Of a stretch of DNA of 64,000 nt, positions 9,124-21,333 are shown in pieces. Position 1 is the stretch's first letter. Every line of letters starts with the position of its first letter. A model generated the notes under the pieces. It worked only from the letters and a program-made list of their open reading frames with translations. It was not told where the DNA came from and searched no databases. The translations under genes and the position numbers were made by a program. Origin of the DNA: Pseudomonas grandcourensis (lineage in GTDB: Bacteria > Pseudomonadota > Gammaproteobacteria > Pseudomonadales > Pseudomonadaceae); contig NZ_CP150919.1 in assembly GCF_039909015.1 (NCBI RefSeq), positions 1,588,501 to 1,652,500 on the forward strand, written 5' to 3'.

Positions 9124-10008
9124 ATGTTCAATCGTAAAGGAATCATCCTGGCCGGCGGCTCGGGAACTCGACTGCACCCTGCAACATTGTCGATCTCCAA
9201 GCAGTTGCTGCCGGTATACGACAAACCGATGATCTACTACCCGCTGAGCACCCTGATGCTGGCCGGTATTCGCGATATCCTGATCATTTCCACGCCGCAA
9301 GACACGCCGCGCTTCGAGCAACTGCTAGGGGATGGCGCCCGTTGGGGCTTGAACATTTCCTATGCGGTGCAGGCGTCGCCGGATGGTCTGGCGCAGGCAT
9401 TCATCATCGGTGAGGACTTCATCGGTAACGATCCGTCCGCCTTAGTGCTGGGCGACAACATCTATCACGGCCACCATTTCAACGAACTGTTGCAGAACGC
9501 CATGGAACGGGTCGACGGGGCCAGTGTTTTTGCCTACCACGTCAACGACCCGGAACGTTACGGAGTGGTGGAGTTCGATGCTCAGGGCAAGGCGATCAGC
9601 CTGGAAGAGAAGCCACTCAAGCCAAAATCGAACTACGCCGTGACCGGTCTGTACTTCTACGACAAGCAAGTTGTCGAGATTGCCAAAAGCATCAAGCCGT
9701 CGCCCCGTGGCGAACTGGAAATTACTGACCTTAACCGCATTTATCTGGAACAAGGCAACCTGTCCGTGGAAATCATGGGGCGCGGTTACGCCTGGCTGGA
9801 TACGGGCACCCACGACTCACTCCTGGAAGCCAGTCACTTCATTGCCACACTTGAGCATCGCCAGGGCCTCAAAGTCGCCTGTCCGGAGGAGATTGCCTTC
9901 CGCCAGAAGTGGATCGATGCCGAACAGCTTGAAAATCTCGCTGCTCCACTTTTGAAAAACGGCTATGGCCAATATCTCAAGCGTCTCCTGCAGGAGACGA
10001 TTTTCTGA
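9124..10008 (+). CDS. rmlA: Glucose-1-phosphate thymidylyltransferase
   Basis: A 294-residue nucleotidyltransferase making dTDP-glucose from glucose-1-phosphate and dTTP, the entry step of the rhamnose pathway. Signature GGSGTRLHP is near residues 10-18, LGDNIYHG near 109-116 and the EEKP motif near 161-164. It begins two bases after the rmlD stop. Its stop overlaps the rmlC start (TGATG). Confidence 0.96.
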   Translation: MFNRKGIILAGGSGTRLHPATLSISKQLLPVYDKPMIYYPLSTLMLAGIRDILIISTPQDTPRFEQLLGDGARWGLNISYAVQASPDGLAQAFIIGEDFIGNDPSALVLGDNIYHGHHFNELLQNAMERVDGASVFAYHVNDPERYGVVEFDAQGKAISLEEKPLKPKSNYAVTGLYFYDKQVVEIAKSIKPSPRGELEITDLNRIYLEQGNLSVEIMGRGYAWLDTGTHDSLLEASHFIATLEHRQGLKVACPEEIAFRQKWIDAEQLENLAAPLLKNGYGQYLKRLLQETIF

Positions 10009-10553
10009 TGAAAGCCACACCGTTAGCCATCTCCGATGTTGTGCTGTTCGAACCTAAAGTATTTGGTGATCCGCGCGGGTTCTTCTTTGAAAGTTTCAAT
10101 CAGCGCGCTTTTGAGGAGGTAGTGGGGCGTTCCGCTCACTTCGTACAGGACAATCACTCTCGCTCAACCAAGGGCGTATTGCGCGGCCTGCACTATCAGG
10201 TCCAGCAGCCCCAGGGGAAACTCGTTCGCGTTGTCCAGGGCGAAGTGTTTGATGTTGCTGTTGATATTCGTCGTGACTCCGCGACATTCGGGCAGTGGGT
10301 CGGCGCTTATTTGTCTGCGGAAAACAAGCATCAGTTATGGGTGCCCGAAGGTTTCGCCCATGGATTTGTCGTGCTTTCGGACACCGCGGAATTCCTTTAC
10401 AAGACCACGGACTTCTACGCGCCATCTCATGAGCGGTGCATACGCTGGGATGACCCGGCACTGGGTATCGATTGGCCGATCAATGAGCCCCCGGCACTGT
10501 CGACGAAAGATGCGCAAGGTGCTTTTTTGGCGCAGGCTGAGGTGTTTGGTTAA
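10008..10553 (+). CDS. rmlC: dTDP-4-dehydrorhamnose 3,5-epimerase
   Basis: A 181-residue cupin epimerase, third step of dTDP-L-rhamnose synthesis. RGFFFESFNQ near residues 24-33, QDNHSRSTKGVLRGLHYQ near 48-65 with the catalytic histidine, and PEGFAHGFVVLSD near 113-125 are typical. Start and stop both overlap neighbours (rmlA, wzm), which fixes ATG 10008. It is the last of the four rml genes. Confidence 0.95.
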   Translation: MKATPLAISDVVLFEPKVFGDPRGFFFESFNQRAFEEVVGRSAHFVQDNHSRSTKGVLRGLHYQVQQPQGKLVRVVQGEVFDVAVDIRRDSATFGQWVGAYLSAENKHQLWVPEGFAHGFVVLSDTAEFLYKTTDFYAPSHERCIRWDDPALGIDWPINEPPALSTKDAQGAFLAQAEVFG

Positions 10554-11374
10554 TGCAACATTTTTCGACTTCCCCGATAGAAATGGTTGCCAGTTTCTGG
10601 CGAAACCGAGCACTGATTGCCGCGCTCACCAAGCGAGAAATATTGGGTCGTTATCGGGGCTCCAGTCTTGGTTTGTTTTGGTCGTTGTTTAACCCGATAT
10701 TAATGCTTGGGGTTTATACCTTTGTATTCAGCGTTGTCTTCAATGCAAGATGGGGAGGGCACGAGGGCGGATCTAAATCGGAATATGCCTTGGTGTTGTT
10801 TGCCGGCCTGATTGTTTTTAACGTGTTTTCGGAGTGTGTCGGGCGTGCCCCAAGCTTGATACTCTCGAATGTGAACTATGTAAAAAAAGTTGTTTTCCCA
10901 TTAGAGGTTCTTCCTTGGGTATCGATGGGCGCTGCATTGTTTCACAGTTTGATTAGTATTGTGGTGTGGTTGGTGTTTTATTCCGTGTTCTTCGGCGTAC
11001 CTCATTCAACTGCGTTATTTATGCCTTTTGTCATGTTGCCTTTATTGATGTTTTCGATGGGGGTCTCTTGGGCTCTGGCTTCGCTGGGAGTGTACTTGCG
11101 TGACATTACGCAAGTCATCGGTGTCGTGATTACAATGCTGATGTTTCTCTCGGGAATATTTTATTCCGTTTCGTCATTGCCTGTCGAATACCAACAAATC
11201 ATGCAGATGAATCCACTTGTGCCAATTATTGAGCAAGCAAGGGCTGTGTTGATTTGGGGTGAGGGGCCGAATTACCTGGTATTGCTGAGCTATTCTGCTG
11301 GCGCATTGATCTTTTCATGGCTTGGCTTTGCCTGGTTCCAGAAAACGCGAAAGGGATTTGCCGATGTCCTCTGA
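10553..11374 (+). CDS. wzm: O-polysaccharide ABC exporter permease
   Basis: A 273-residue ABC-2 type permease with about six hydrophobic segments; the family signature RDITQV with flanking helices lies near residues 183-190. It should form the inner-membrane channel exporting a completed undecaprenol-linked glycan with the ATPase encoded next. From here on the DNA is noticeably AT-richer than the rml genes (for example long runs such as GTTTATACCTTTG), suggesting separate ancestry. The stop overlaps the wzt start by 11 bases. Confidence 0.92.
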   Translation: MQHFSTSPIEMVASFWRNRALIAALTKREILGRYRGSSLGLFWSLFNPILMLGVYTFVFSVVFNARWGGHEGGSKSEYALVLFAGLIVFNVFSECVGRAPSLILSNVNYVKKVVFPLEVLPWVSMGAALFHSLISIVVWLVFYSVFFGVPHSTALFMPFVMLPLLMFSMGVSWALASLGVYLRDITQVIGVVITMLMFLSGIFYSVSSLPVEYQQIMQMNPLVPIIEQARAVLIWGEGPNYLVLLSYSAGALIFSWLGFAWFQKTRKGFADVL

Positions 11375-12755
11375 AGAGAAAGTGCAGGCCGGCGTTAGTC
11401 CTACTGAAACAGCGCTGATTCCCGCTATGAGTAGTCAAGTGGCAATTCGGGTAAGCAACCTGAGCAAGTGCTTTCAAATATATGAAAAGCCGAGCGACAG
11501 GCTGTTGCAGATGTTAGCCCGCGGCTTCAAGAAATATTATCGTGAGTTCTGGGCGTTGAAGGACGTTTCATTCGAGGTCAGAAAGGGCGAGACCGTGGGT
11601 ATCGTCGGCCGTAATGGCAGTGGTAAATCAACGCTGTTACAAATGATTTGCGGCACATTGAATCCCAGCGATGGGGATATCAAGGTCAACGGTCGGATCG
11701 CAGCGCTTCTGGAACTTGGTTCAGGTTTTAATCCTGAGTTCACCGGGCGTGAAAATGTTTATATGAACGCCGCTGTGCTCGGCCTCACAAAAAAAGAGAT
11801 CGATGCCCGTTACGCAGAAATCGAAGCGTTTGCCGATATAGGCCAGTTTATCGACCAGCCCGTAAAAACATACTCCAGCGGTATGTCCGTTCGATTGGCA
11901 TTTGCCGTGGCTATAAACTCGGATCCTGAAGTGCTTGTCATTGATGAAGCCCTGTCAGTAGGCGATGAATTATTTCAGCGTAAGTGCTATTCGCGGATTG
12001 AAAGTATCAAGGCGAAAGGCACGACCATTTTATTTGTATCGCACTCTGGCAATATTGTCGTGGAGCTTTGCGATAGGGCAATTCTGATGGACGCTGGAGA
12101 ATTGCTATTGGTGGGCGAGCCAAAAGAGATTGTCGGTAAATATCAGCAGTTGCTCTATGCGCCACAGGAAAAGCGAGCTGATATTCGCTCTAATATCGCG
12201 TTGGCTGCAGTTGTTCCTGTATTGGGTGTCGATAAGGCTTTGCCGGTACCAGTAAAAGAAGCTGAAGACTATTTCGATGCTGGATTGAAGTCCGATTGCA
12301 TGATTGAAACGACCTCGCAAGGTGCCCTCATTCAGAACCCAGGGATAAAGACGCTGGACGGTCGTCCGGTCAATACGCTGGTGCGTGGTCGAAAATACAA
12401 ATATGGCTATCAGGTACATTTTTCCCAATCAGCGACGTTGGTCAGATTTGGTACGGTAATAAAGACAAAGTCAGGTTTCCGACTAGGTGGTGTTTTGTCG
12501 GTACCGTCGCAAGATCTAACTATTCCCTATGTCCGCGCCGGTACAGTAATTGACGTGGAGTTTGAGTTTAATTGTATCTTGAGTTCGGGAGTGTACTTTT
12601 TTAATGCCGGAACATTTGGTGCGCTGGGGCAAGATGAAACGGTATTGCATCGGTTGATAGATGCCGTGGCATTTCGCGTGCTGCCGATTAAACAGGACAT
12701 AGTGACGGAAATCATTGATTTTGGCTTTTCTCCTAGGATTTTGATAAATGAGTAA
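11364..12755 (+). CDS. wzt: O-polysaccharide ABC exporter ATPase with C-terminal glycan-binding domain
   Basis: 463 residues. Walker A GRNGSGKST is near residues 83-91, the signature YSSGMSVRLAF near 172-182, and Walker B VLVIDEAL near 192-199. The ATPase core ends around residue 260; the remaining 200 residues, rich in beta strands, correspond to the Wzt C-terminal domain that in E. coli O8/O9a-type systems recognises the terminal modification of the glycan. Start: ATG 11364 inside the wzm end. Such an extension implies that export depends on a chain-end signal. Confidence 0.92.
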   Translation: MSSEEKVQAGVSPTETALIPAMSSQVAIRVSNLSKCFQIYEKPSDRLLQMLARGFKKYYREFWALKDVSFEVRKGETVGIVGRNGSGKSTLLQMICGTLNPSDGDIKVNGRIAALLELGSGFNPEFTGRENVYMNAAVLGLTKKEIDARYAEIEAFADIGQFIDQPVKTYSSGMSVRLAFAVAINSDPEVLVIDEALSVGDELFQRKCYSRIESIKAKGTTILFVSHSGNIVVELCDRAILMDAGELLLVGEPKEIVGKYQQLLYAPQEKRADIRSNIALAAVVPVLGVDKALPVPVKEAEDYFDAGLKSDCMIETTSQGALIQNPGIKTLDGRPVNTLVRGRKYKYGYQVHFSQSATLVRFGTVIKTKSGFRLGGVLSVPSQDLTIPYVRAGTVIDVEFEFNCILSSGVYFFNAGTFGALGQDETVLHRLIDAVAFRVLPIKQDIVTEIIDFGFSPRILINE

Positions 12756-15700
12756 CTTTTTTTCGGGACTTTTGGTTTCCAGTCCTAACGAAGGCGGTTT
12801 ATTTTTAGTCAATGAAAATAAAGTTCATAAGCTGGATGGCACTAGTGCAACAGGCTTGGGGCGCGCATCCAGGAACTTTGTAAGGGGGCTGCAACCTGCC
12901 ACTTTGTTGATTCACGGCGAGCAGACACTTGAGGTAACCGAGTCGACTGTAAAGTTTCATGATATTCACGACGCGCTTATCGTCGACACTCATATTTATA
13001 TCGTTGCCACGACAGGGAACGAAATTGTCAAGTTGAACCTTGATGGCGAAGAGGAGCAGCGTTGGGTCTTTCCAGGTGAGAATGATTCGCTGCATATAAA
13101 CTGTCTCGCTGTATGGGATGGTGCTGTTGTATTTTCTGCGTTCGGAAAATTCGCCGAACATCGTGGCTACAAAGGCCATACCCGGAACTCGGGCTACGTG
13201 CAGGATTTGAATACCGGGAAGCATTTGATCACAGGGCTTTCACAACCTCACAGCCTCACTGCGTTTGGTGAGAACCTTCTGATCGCCAACTCTGAAGAGC
13301 AAGGGCTTTGCGAATATTCTCCGGCGGGTGAATTGCTCCGCTCCAAGGCGCTGGGAGGGTATGCACGCGGTATTTACGTAAGCGAAAAGTACATTTATGT
13401 CGGTCTAAGCAAGTCGAGAAATATCAGTACAAACGGTGTCGAAACGGCAACGCTCCTCTGCCTGGATGTTGACTCGTGGGAGGTGTTGGATCGTATACAG
13501 GTTCCTAGCGCAGAGATTTACTCAATTGAACTGATCTCTGATCAGGCCGAGTTATTGAACCTTGTTGCTAAAATTTCGAGTAGTACTGCGTCAAGGTACT
13601 CAGCCACGATTACCCAGCAGGCAAACCAGATTGGTGACCTCAGTCAGATCCTTGGCGAAAAGGAACGGAATGTCGAGGGACTAGGCAGGATAGTCGCTGA
13701 GCGCGAAAAACATATTGAAATACTGAAAGAGTCGGTACTGGCTTACGAAAATCAAATACACCACCTTAGCCAATCCGTTGGCGAATGCGACCAAAGGTTG
13801 TTGGAGTCGAAGCAGCTCTTGAGTGAACGAGAGACGCAGATTCAGACGATTGAGGCCTTGGTGCTGGAGCGCGATGCGAAAGTTGTTCAACTGAATCAGC
13901 TCGTCGAAAGCCGGGAAGCCGAACTGTCGGATCAGAGCGCGATGCTCAAGCAGCGCGATAGCAAGATTGCCGAATTCAATGACGCGTTACTCAAGCGTGA
14001 TCAGCAAATTGCTAGCCTTGATCAAAGTCTTATCGCTCGGGATAAAAATCTGTTTGACCTGAGCGCAGTCAGAGGCGAAGAGCAGGAACGACTAAAGGTT
14101 CTTGACCGCCTGCTGCTCGAGAAGGAAAACCAGGTTGCGAGTCTTGATCAGAGTCTGGTCGAACGTGATATCAGGCTGACGGAGCTCAATCGAGCATTGA
14201 GCGATGCGCAGGAAAAGCTGGCGGAACTTGATGAGTTACTGCTCCAGCAAGATCAGCAAATTGCTAGCCTGGATACTGCAAGAGACAAGAATCTGTCTGA
14301 GTCGAGTGAGGCCCTGATTGCGGAGCAATTAAAGCTCAAAGCGCTCGAAAAATTATTGCTTGAGCATGAGGAACATACTGCAAGCCTCATCCAAGCGTTG
14401 GCTGAACAAGCTGAGCATCTTTCTACTTCAAATGAGGCTCGCTCTGTGCGTGATGCCCAAGTCGCCAGCCTGAATAGCCAGGTTTCTGCAAGTGCTGAAA
14501 AAATTGCGCACCTCGAACAGAGCGTAGCCGATTGCGATAAAAAACTGCTTGATCTGGATATGAAACTGGTCGACCACGAAGCTCAAAAGGAAGAGATCGT
14601 TCGTCGCGGACAGTGGGCACTGAGGTTGACCGAAGAGCTGAAAGAAGCTCGGGAGCGGATTGCGGAACTGGAAGGTAGCAGTTCTTGGCGTTTGACTTTG
14701 CCACTTCGCGAAATTAGCCGTTGGGTGTTTTCGCCGATAAAGCAGACCAAGCGTTACATAAAGTTTTTGCTCAGGAACGTTAAGCGTGTATATCAGAAGT
14801 TACCGTTTAGCCCGAAAACCAAGGCGTCACATAGAAGTTTGTTGATTAATAAATTTCCATCCGTGATTGAGGCGGCAGATGTTCAGGTTGAATACAAGCA
14901 GGTCTCGGTCGAGCCTTCGACATTGAATGAAAGTTTCGCCGAATGTGCAGACGGTTCGTTCGGTGAAATAAGCATCGAGACCTCATCGCAGCCGCTCGTC
15001 TCTATCATTGTACCTATCTACGGTAAGTGTGATTACACGCTGCGCTGTCTGGCTTCTGTGGCTGAAAACACGACTGGAATTCCTTTTGAAGTCATCGTTG
15101 TCGACGATTGCTCGCCAGATAACTCCGTTGAGTTGCTTAAGTCAGTGAACGGAATCCGCCTGGTTTGCAACGAAGTTAACCAGGGGTTTATTCGCTCTTG
15201 CAATAATGGTGCACTTGCAGCGAAAGGAAAATATCTGTGTTTCCTGAATAACGATACAAAGGTGTTGCCTCGCTGGCTCGATGAGCTGCTCAGGACTTTC
15301 CAGGAGTTTCCTGGCACCGGACTGGCGGGTTCGAAGCTTATTTATCCAGATGGTACTCTGCAAGAAGCCGGTGGGATAATCTGGCAAGATGGCAGTGCGT
15401 GGAATTTTGGTAGAAACCAGAATCCGGATTTGCCTGTCTATAATTATGCGCGTGAAGTTGATTACTGCTCGGGGGCTTCGATTTTAGTCCCGAAAGCTCT
15501 ATTCGAAGAGTTGGGTGGTTTTGATGAGCATTATTTGCCAGCTTATTGTGAGGATGCCGATCTGGCTCTGAAGATCAGAGACCGGGGCTATCGCGTTATC
15601 TATCAACCGCTTTCAGTCGTAGTGCATTATGAGGGTGTGACTTCAGGGCGGGATGAAACCCAGGGAGCCAAGTCTTATCAGGTTGTGAACATGCAAAAAA

Positions 15701-16944
15701 TGTTCGCTCGCTGGAAGGCACGTCTGCAGACATATCAAAAGAACGGGCAAAACCTTGATCTTGCAAAGGATCGTATGGCCACTCGACGGGTTTTGATTCT
15801 GGATCACTGCACCCCAACGCCCAATGAGGATGCTGGCTCAGTATTGGCTTTCAATACGTTCCTGTTGCTGCGAGAAATGGGCTTTCAGGTAACATTTATT
15901 CCGGAAGATAACTTCCTGTATATGCCAGGCTACACTGAGGCTCTGCAACGGGTAGGCATAGAGGTGCTTTACAGGCCTTATGTCAAGACTGTTGAAGAAC
16001 ATTTGCTAGAAGCCAAAGATCGTTATGATCTTGTTTACTTGTTACGCCCTAAAGTAGTTGAGCGAAATCTGGACCTGGTTCGTAAGCACTGCCCCCGTGC
16101 CAAGGTCTTGTATCATACGGTAGACCTGCATTTCCTGAGAATGGAGCGCGAGGCCAAGTTGCTTGATGATCCGGCAAAGGCCAGTGCAGCGAAAGACATG
16201 AAGGAAGTGGAGTTCTCGGCGATCAAGGGGGCGGATGCCGCAATTGTGGTCAGCACAAATGAACTTGAATTATTGCGCCCTCAATTGCCGAATGAAAAGA
16301 TTCACCTGTTCCCTTTGATCATGGATGTCACAGGTACTGAAGTAGGCTACAAGTCTCGACGAGACATCCTGTTTGTTGGCGGTTACCAGCACACTCCGAA
16401 CGTCGATGCCGTTCAGTATTTTGTTGCCGAGGTCATGCCGTATTTGCGAAAGCGATTGCCAGGTGTGCGTTTCTACGCGGTTGGCAGTAAGCCTCCGGCA
16501 GAAATTTTGGCACTCGAAAGTGAAGACGTAGTCATCACTGGTTTTGTTGAAGATTTGCCACCACTGCTGGACAAGATGCGGGTGTCCGTCGCGCCTCTGC
16601 GCTACGGTGCTGGCATCAAGGGCAAAATCGGTACTTCAATGGCTCACGGTTTGCCAGTTGTAGCTACATCGTTGGCGGCTGAGGGGATGTTGCTGACGGC
16701 CGATAAAAATATTCTTGTGGCCGACGATGCTCAAGCTTTCGCCGAGGCAATTGTGCGGGTTTATGAAAATGAATCACTTTGGAATGAGTTGAGTGAGTCG
16801 GGGCAACGCTTCGCACTGCAGGAATGGGGAGTAGAAGCCGCGTGGGTATCACTAAGCAATATTCTTAATGATATCGGCTTCAGCACAACCCGCTCCGAAT
16901 TGCCACTAAGTTCGTACTCGTTCGCCGAAAAAAACTTGGCGTAA
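12748..16944 (+). CDS. Giant multidomain glycosyltransferase (propeller-like, coiled coil, GT2, GT4)
   Basis: 1398 residues, starting inside the wzt end (ATG 12748). Residues about 1-270 are a repeat-rich beta domain resembling DUF4915/propeller sequences (DTHIYIVATTGNEIVKLN, PHSLTAFGENLLIANS). Residues about 275-660 are a long heptad coiled coil with recurring 42-residue units at roughly 414-580. Residues about 748-975 are a GT2 domain (SIIVPIYGKCDYTLRCL, VDDCSPDNS, LNNDTKV, EDADLALK). Residues about 1012-1385 are a GT4-like domain (YRPYVKTVEEHLLEAK, GFVEDLPPLLDKMRVSVAPL). Two catalytic domains on a rod suggest a polymerase or terminator with a length-setting spacer; that role is inference. 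AT-rich. Confidence 0.85.
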   Translation: MSNFFSGLLVSSPNEGGLFLVNENKVHKLDGTSATGLGRASRNFVRGLQPATLLIHGEQTLEVTESTVKFHDIHDALIVDTHIYIVATTGNEIVKLNLDGEEEQRWVFPGENDSLHINCLAVWDGAVVFSAFGKFAEHRGYKGHTRNSGYVQDLNTGKHLITGLSQPHSLTAFGENLLIANSEEQGLCEYSPAGELLRSKALGGYARGIYVSEKYIYVGLSKSRNISTNGVETATLLCLDVDSWEVLDRIQVPSAEIYSIELISDQAELLNLVAKISSSTASRYSATITQQANQIGDLSQILGEKERNVEGLGRIVAEREKHIEILKESVLAYENQIHHLSQSVGECDQRLLESKQLLSERETQIQTIEALVLERDAKVVQLNQLVESREAELSDQSAMLKQRDSKIAEFNDALLKRDQQIASLDQSLIARDKNLFDLSAVRGEEQERLKVLDRLLLEKENQVASLDQSLVERDIRLTELNRALSDAQEKLAELDELLLQQDQQIASLDTARDKNLSESSEALIAEQLKLKALEKLLLEHEEHTASLIQALAEQAEHLSTSNEARSVRDAQVASLNSQVSASAEKIAHLEQSVADCDKKLLDLDMKLVDHEAQKEEIVRRGQWALRLTEELKEARERIAELEGSSSWRLTLPLREISRWVFSPIKQTKRYIKFLLRNVKRVYQKLPFSPKTKASHRSLLINKFPSVIEAADVQVEYKQVSVEPSTLNESFAECADGSFGEISIETSSQPLVSIIVPIYGKCDYTLRCLASVAENTTGIPFEVIVVDDCSPDNSVELLKSVNGIRLVCNEVNQGFIRSCNNGALAAKGKYLCFLNNDTKVLPRWLDELLRTFQEFPGTGLAGSKLIYPDGTLQEAGGIIWQDGSAWNFGRNQNPDLPVYNYAREVDYCSGASILVPKALFEELGGFDEHYLPAYCEDADLALKIRDRGYRVIYQPLSVVVHYEGVTSGRDETQGAKSYQVVNMQKMFARWKARLQTYQKNGQNLDLAKDRMATRRVLILDHCTPTPNEDAGSVLAFNTFLLLREMGFQVTFIPEDNFLYMPGYTEALQRVGIEVLYRPYVKTVEEHLLEAKDRYDLVYLLRPKVVERNLDLVRKHCPRAKVLYHTVDLHFLRMEREAKLLDDPAKASAAKDMKEVEFSAIKGADAAIVVSTNELELLRPQLPNEKIHLFPLIMDVTGTEVGYKSRRDILFVGGYQHTPNVDAVQYFVAEVMPYLRKRLPGVRFYAVGSKPPAEILALESEDVVITGFVEDLPPLLDKMRVSVAPLRYGAGIKGKIGTSMAHGLPVVATSLAAEGMLLTADKNILVADDAQAFAEAIVRVYENESLWNELSESGQRFALQEWGVEAAWVSLSNILNDIGFSTTRSELPLSSYSFAEKNLA
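13987..14485 (+). repeat. Tandem 126-bp (42-codon) repeats inside the giant glycosyltransferase
   Basis: Units start near residues 414, 456, 498 and 537. Each begins L-L-x-x-x-x-Q-[IV]-A-S-L-D-Q-S-L or a variant and ends L-x-[x]-L-x-[KR]-L; the third has lost three codons. At DNA level the 20-mer at 13999-14018 recurs exactly at 14251-14270, a spacing of 252 bases or two units. Forty-two residues is six heptads, so adding or losing a unit keeps the coiled-coil register. Confidence 0.8.
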
Positions 16945-17106
16945 AGTAGATCTTGGTACGCCTCTTGGTCGATGTTTGAGTTGTTGGAACTTGACAGCTC
17001 AAGCATTGAAGCCTGTGGCGAACTCTGAAGAGGTGGCCTGTAGTGAAGTGCAGGTTTATTGAATGGACGGGCTGTTGTTTGGCTTATTGGTGCTGGGTAG
17101 GGATTG

Positions 17107-19371
17107 ATGCGTAGTTCGAAATCTATAAGTGATGTCTATCGGCCAGATATTGATGGTTTGCGAGCAATCGCTGTCCTGTCCGTAGTGCTCTATCATGCAG
17201 GTCTTAATGTTTTCAGTGGCGGCTTCGTAGGCGTCGATATTTTTTTTGTCATTAGTGGTTTTTTGATCACTCGGCTTCTGTTGAACGAAATTGAAGAAAA
17301 GGGCAAGCTGGATTTCGGACGGTTTTATCTGCGTCGTGCCAGGCGGTTATTACCGGCGTTCTTTTTTACCCTGACCTTTTCTGGTTTCTTTGCGGTTCTT
17401 GTGTTTTCTCCTCAGTTGTTGGAAAGCTTTGGTGGCTCGCTGATCAACGCTGTTTTTTCGATTTCCAATATCTATTTTTTTTCAAATAGTGGTTACTTTG
17501 ATACGGCCTCTGCACTGAAGCCGTTGCTGCATACATGGTCGCTAGGGGTTGAAGAGCAGTTTTACGTGCTCTGGCCAATTTTTCTTTGTCTGTTGGCTCC
17601 ACGAAAATGGCTAGCCCCTGTTACGGTAGTCGTGGTGGGTTTGATTAGCCTTTGTTTCGCACAGACGATGTTGGCGAAGCAGCCTGACGCTGTGTTTTTT
17701 TTGATGCCTTTTAGAGTGTTTGAATTTTCAATCGGGGCTATTACGGTCTGGTTGTTGCGGGTTCAGATAAAAAACAAGGTTGCTTTGGAATTTTTATTTT
17801 GTGGCGGGGTTGCGTTATTAGTTTATTCGATTTTTTTCTATAGTGAGAAAACACAATTTCCTGGTGTTAATGCATTGCTTCCGTGTGTTGGCGCGGCACT
17901 GTGTATTTATGCAGGTAGTGTGAGTTTTGCCGGTAAACTGTTGAGTAACAGGTTGTTCGTGGCAATTGGTTTGATTAGCTATTCGTTGTACTTGGCCCAT
18001 TGGCCAGTCATTGTGTTTTATAAATATTGTTTCGGTGGCTCTGAACTGTCTACATGGGAAGCCTGTCTGCTTACAGTCGCTTCATTTGCCATTGCTATAT
18101 TTATGTATTTTTGCATCGAAAAGCCTTTCAGACGAACCAGGGCTACCAATTCTAACTTTTTAACAGGCGGTGCGTTCGTTGCGCTTTCGATCAGTTTTTT
18201 GGCGGTTTCAATGTGGGCTCAAGAAGGCTGGGGATGGCGTGACTGGGCTACTTCGGGCAGCATTTCCACTGAGATTGTTAAAAACGGTAAAGAACAGCGG
18301 TTTAAAATCAGGCAGGAAATTTGCGTACGTAAAGGCTGGGCTGAATGCGATAGCTTGATTTCGGGGCGAGTCAATGCGTTGATCCTGGGTGATAGCCATG
18401 CAATTGATGCATTGAATGCTTTTGAAAAGATATATCCGGATCACAGTTTTGTGATGTCGGAGTTGGGTGGGTGTCCGCCGTATCGCGATATAGAAAAAAT
18501 TACGCAGCCTAATTATCCTAATCGTGAAAATTGCAAAAAACTTAATGCCAGCAGGTTTGATGTCGAATACTTGAGAAAGTTTGATTATATTGTGATTAAT
18601 CTTCTTTTTACTTGGTATACACCTGAGTATTTGCGTGAATATCTTGATTTTCTCAAAGAGAATGAAATCAAGAGGGTTGTCGTCATTGGTGACTACCTGG
18701 TTATGAAAAAAGATATGTACGAATTGCTCAATGAGTATGGTTTCAATTCCAAGGCACTGTCGGAGTGGGTCGACCGAAGTAAAAGCGTCGAATCGGTATT
18801 GAGGTCGGAAGTGAGTGAGGAAGGTTACTTTTACTTGAGTAAGCGAGCGGCACTTTGTAATGGTGATGTTTGCGAAATTTTTGATGGCAATAAAGTTCCA
18901 TTTACTTACGATAAGGACCACTTGTCCTATGAGTTTGCTGCACGACTTGCTGTCGGCGAAAAAGACTCTCTAGATCAATATTTGGGATTTAACGGAAAGC
19001 GCGAGGCCGGCACATTAAGTGGTGCTGCTAAAGCAGCTGCGACTGTAGTGAAGTCTGACTTACGGAGCGTGCATCCGGCAAAAGTTTCGATGATATCGTT
19101 AATCCCGGCATCTATAAGCTCATGTCAGGGCGCTGCAACGGTCAAGGTACGTTGGGATGCCCATGGTCAAAGTGGTGTCGGCCAAACGACTGAGGTCTGG
19201 GTAAGAGATGTCAATGGCAAGGAGAAGTTATTTTTTTCCGGGCATAATGCTGGAGAAGGCATTACGGGCAGCTGGGCTCGCCCTGGCATCTTGTTTACGT
19301 TGAAAGATGCAAGTAATGGGGCTGTTTTGGATAGTGTCGAGTTAGAGGGGCAAGCCTGTGTCAGGTCTTGA
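17107..19371 (+). CDS. OafA/YrhL-type O-acyltransferase with SGNH domain and extra C-terminal domain
   Basis: 754 residues. The N-terminal acyltransferase-3 part (about 1-370) has DGLRAIAVLSVVLYHAG, DIFFVISGFLIT and LLHTWSLGVEEQFY, with about ten membrane helices. The SGNH part (about 400-620) has GDSHAID near residue 428 and the DKDH dyad near 603. A further domain of about 100 residues (655-754) begins and ends with cysteine and resembles the lipoprotein at 22938-23342. The protein probably O-acetylates the polysaccharide at the periplasmic face. The start is ATG 17107 after GGGTAGGGA; it lies 162 bases after the previous gene, so it may have its own promoter. Confidence 0.88.
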   Translation: MRSSKSISDVYRPDIDGLRAIAVLSVVLYHAGLNVFSGGFVGVDIFFVISGFLITRLLLNEIEEKGKLDFGRFYLRRARRLLPAFFFTLTFSGFFAVLVFSPQLLESFGGSLINAVFSISNIYFFSNSGYFDTASALKPLLHTWSLGVEEQFYVLWPIFLCLLAPRKWLAPVTVVVVGLISLCFAQTMLAKQPDAVFFLMPFRVFEFSIGAITVWLLRVQIKNKVALEFLFCGGVALLVYSIFFYSEKTQFPGVNALLPCVGAALCIYAGSVSFAGKLLSNRLFVAIGLISYSLYLAHWPVIVFYKYCFGGSELSTWEACLLTVASFAIAIFMYFCIEKPFRRTRATNSNFLTGGAFVALSISFLAVSMWAQEGWGWRDWATSGSISTEIVKNGKEQRFKIRQEICVRKGWAECDSLISGRVNALILGDSHAIDALNAFEKIYPDHSFVMSELGGCPPYRDIEKITQPNYPNRENCKKLNASRFDVEYLRKFDYIVINLLFTWYTPEYLREYLDFLKENEIKRVVVIGDYLVMKKDMYELLNEYGFNSKALSEWVDRSKSVESVLRSEVSEEGYFYLSKRAALCNGDVCEIFDGNKVPFTYDKDHLSYEFAARLAVGEKDSLDQYLGFNGKREAGTLSGAAKAAATVVKSDLRSVHPAKVSMISLIPASISSCQGAATVKVRWDAHGQSGVGQTTEVWVRDVNGKEKLFFSGHNAGEGITGSWARPGILFTLKDASNGAVLDSVELEGQACVRS

Positions 19372-19446
19372 ATATGCCCAAGGCTTTTGCGTAAGCATTG
19401 TGCCGCGTTCAAAGCGCATGAGGTCACTAAATGTGAAAAATCCAAC

Positions 19447-21328
<1,882 letters not shown>

Positions 21329-21333
21329 GTCCC

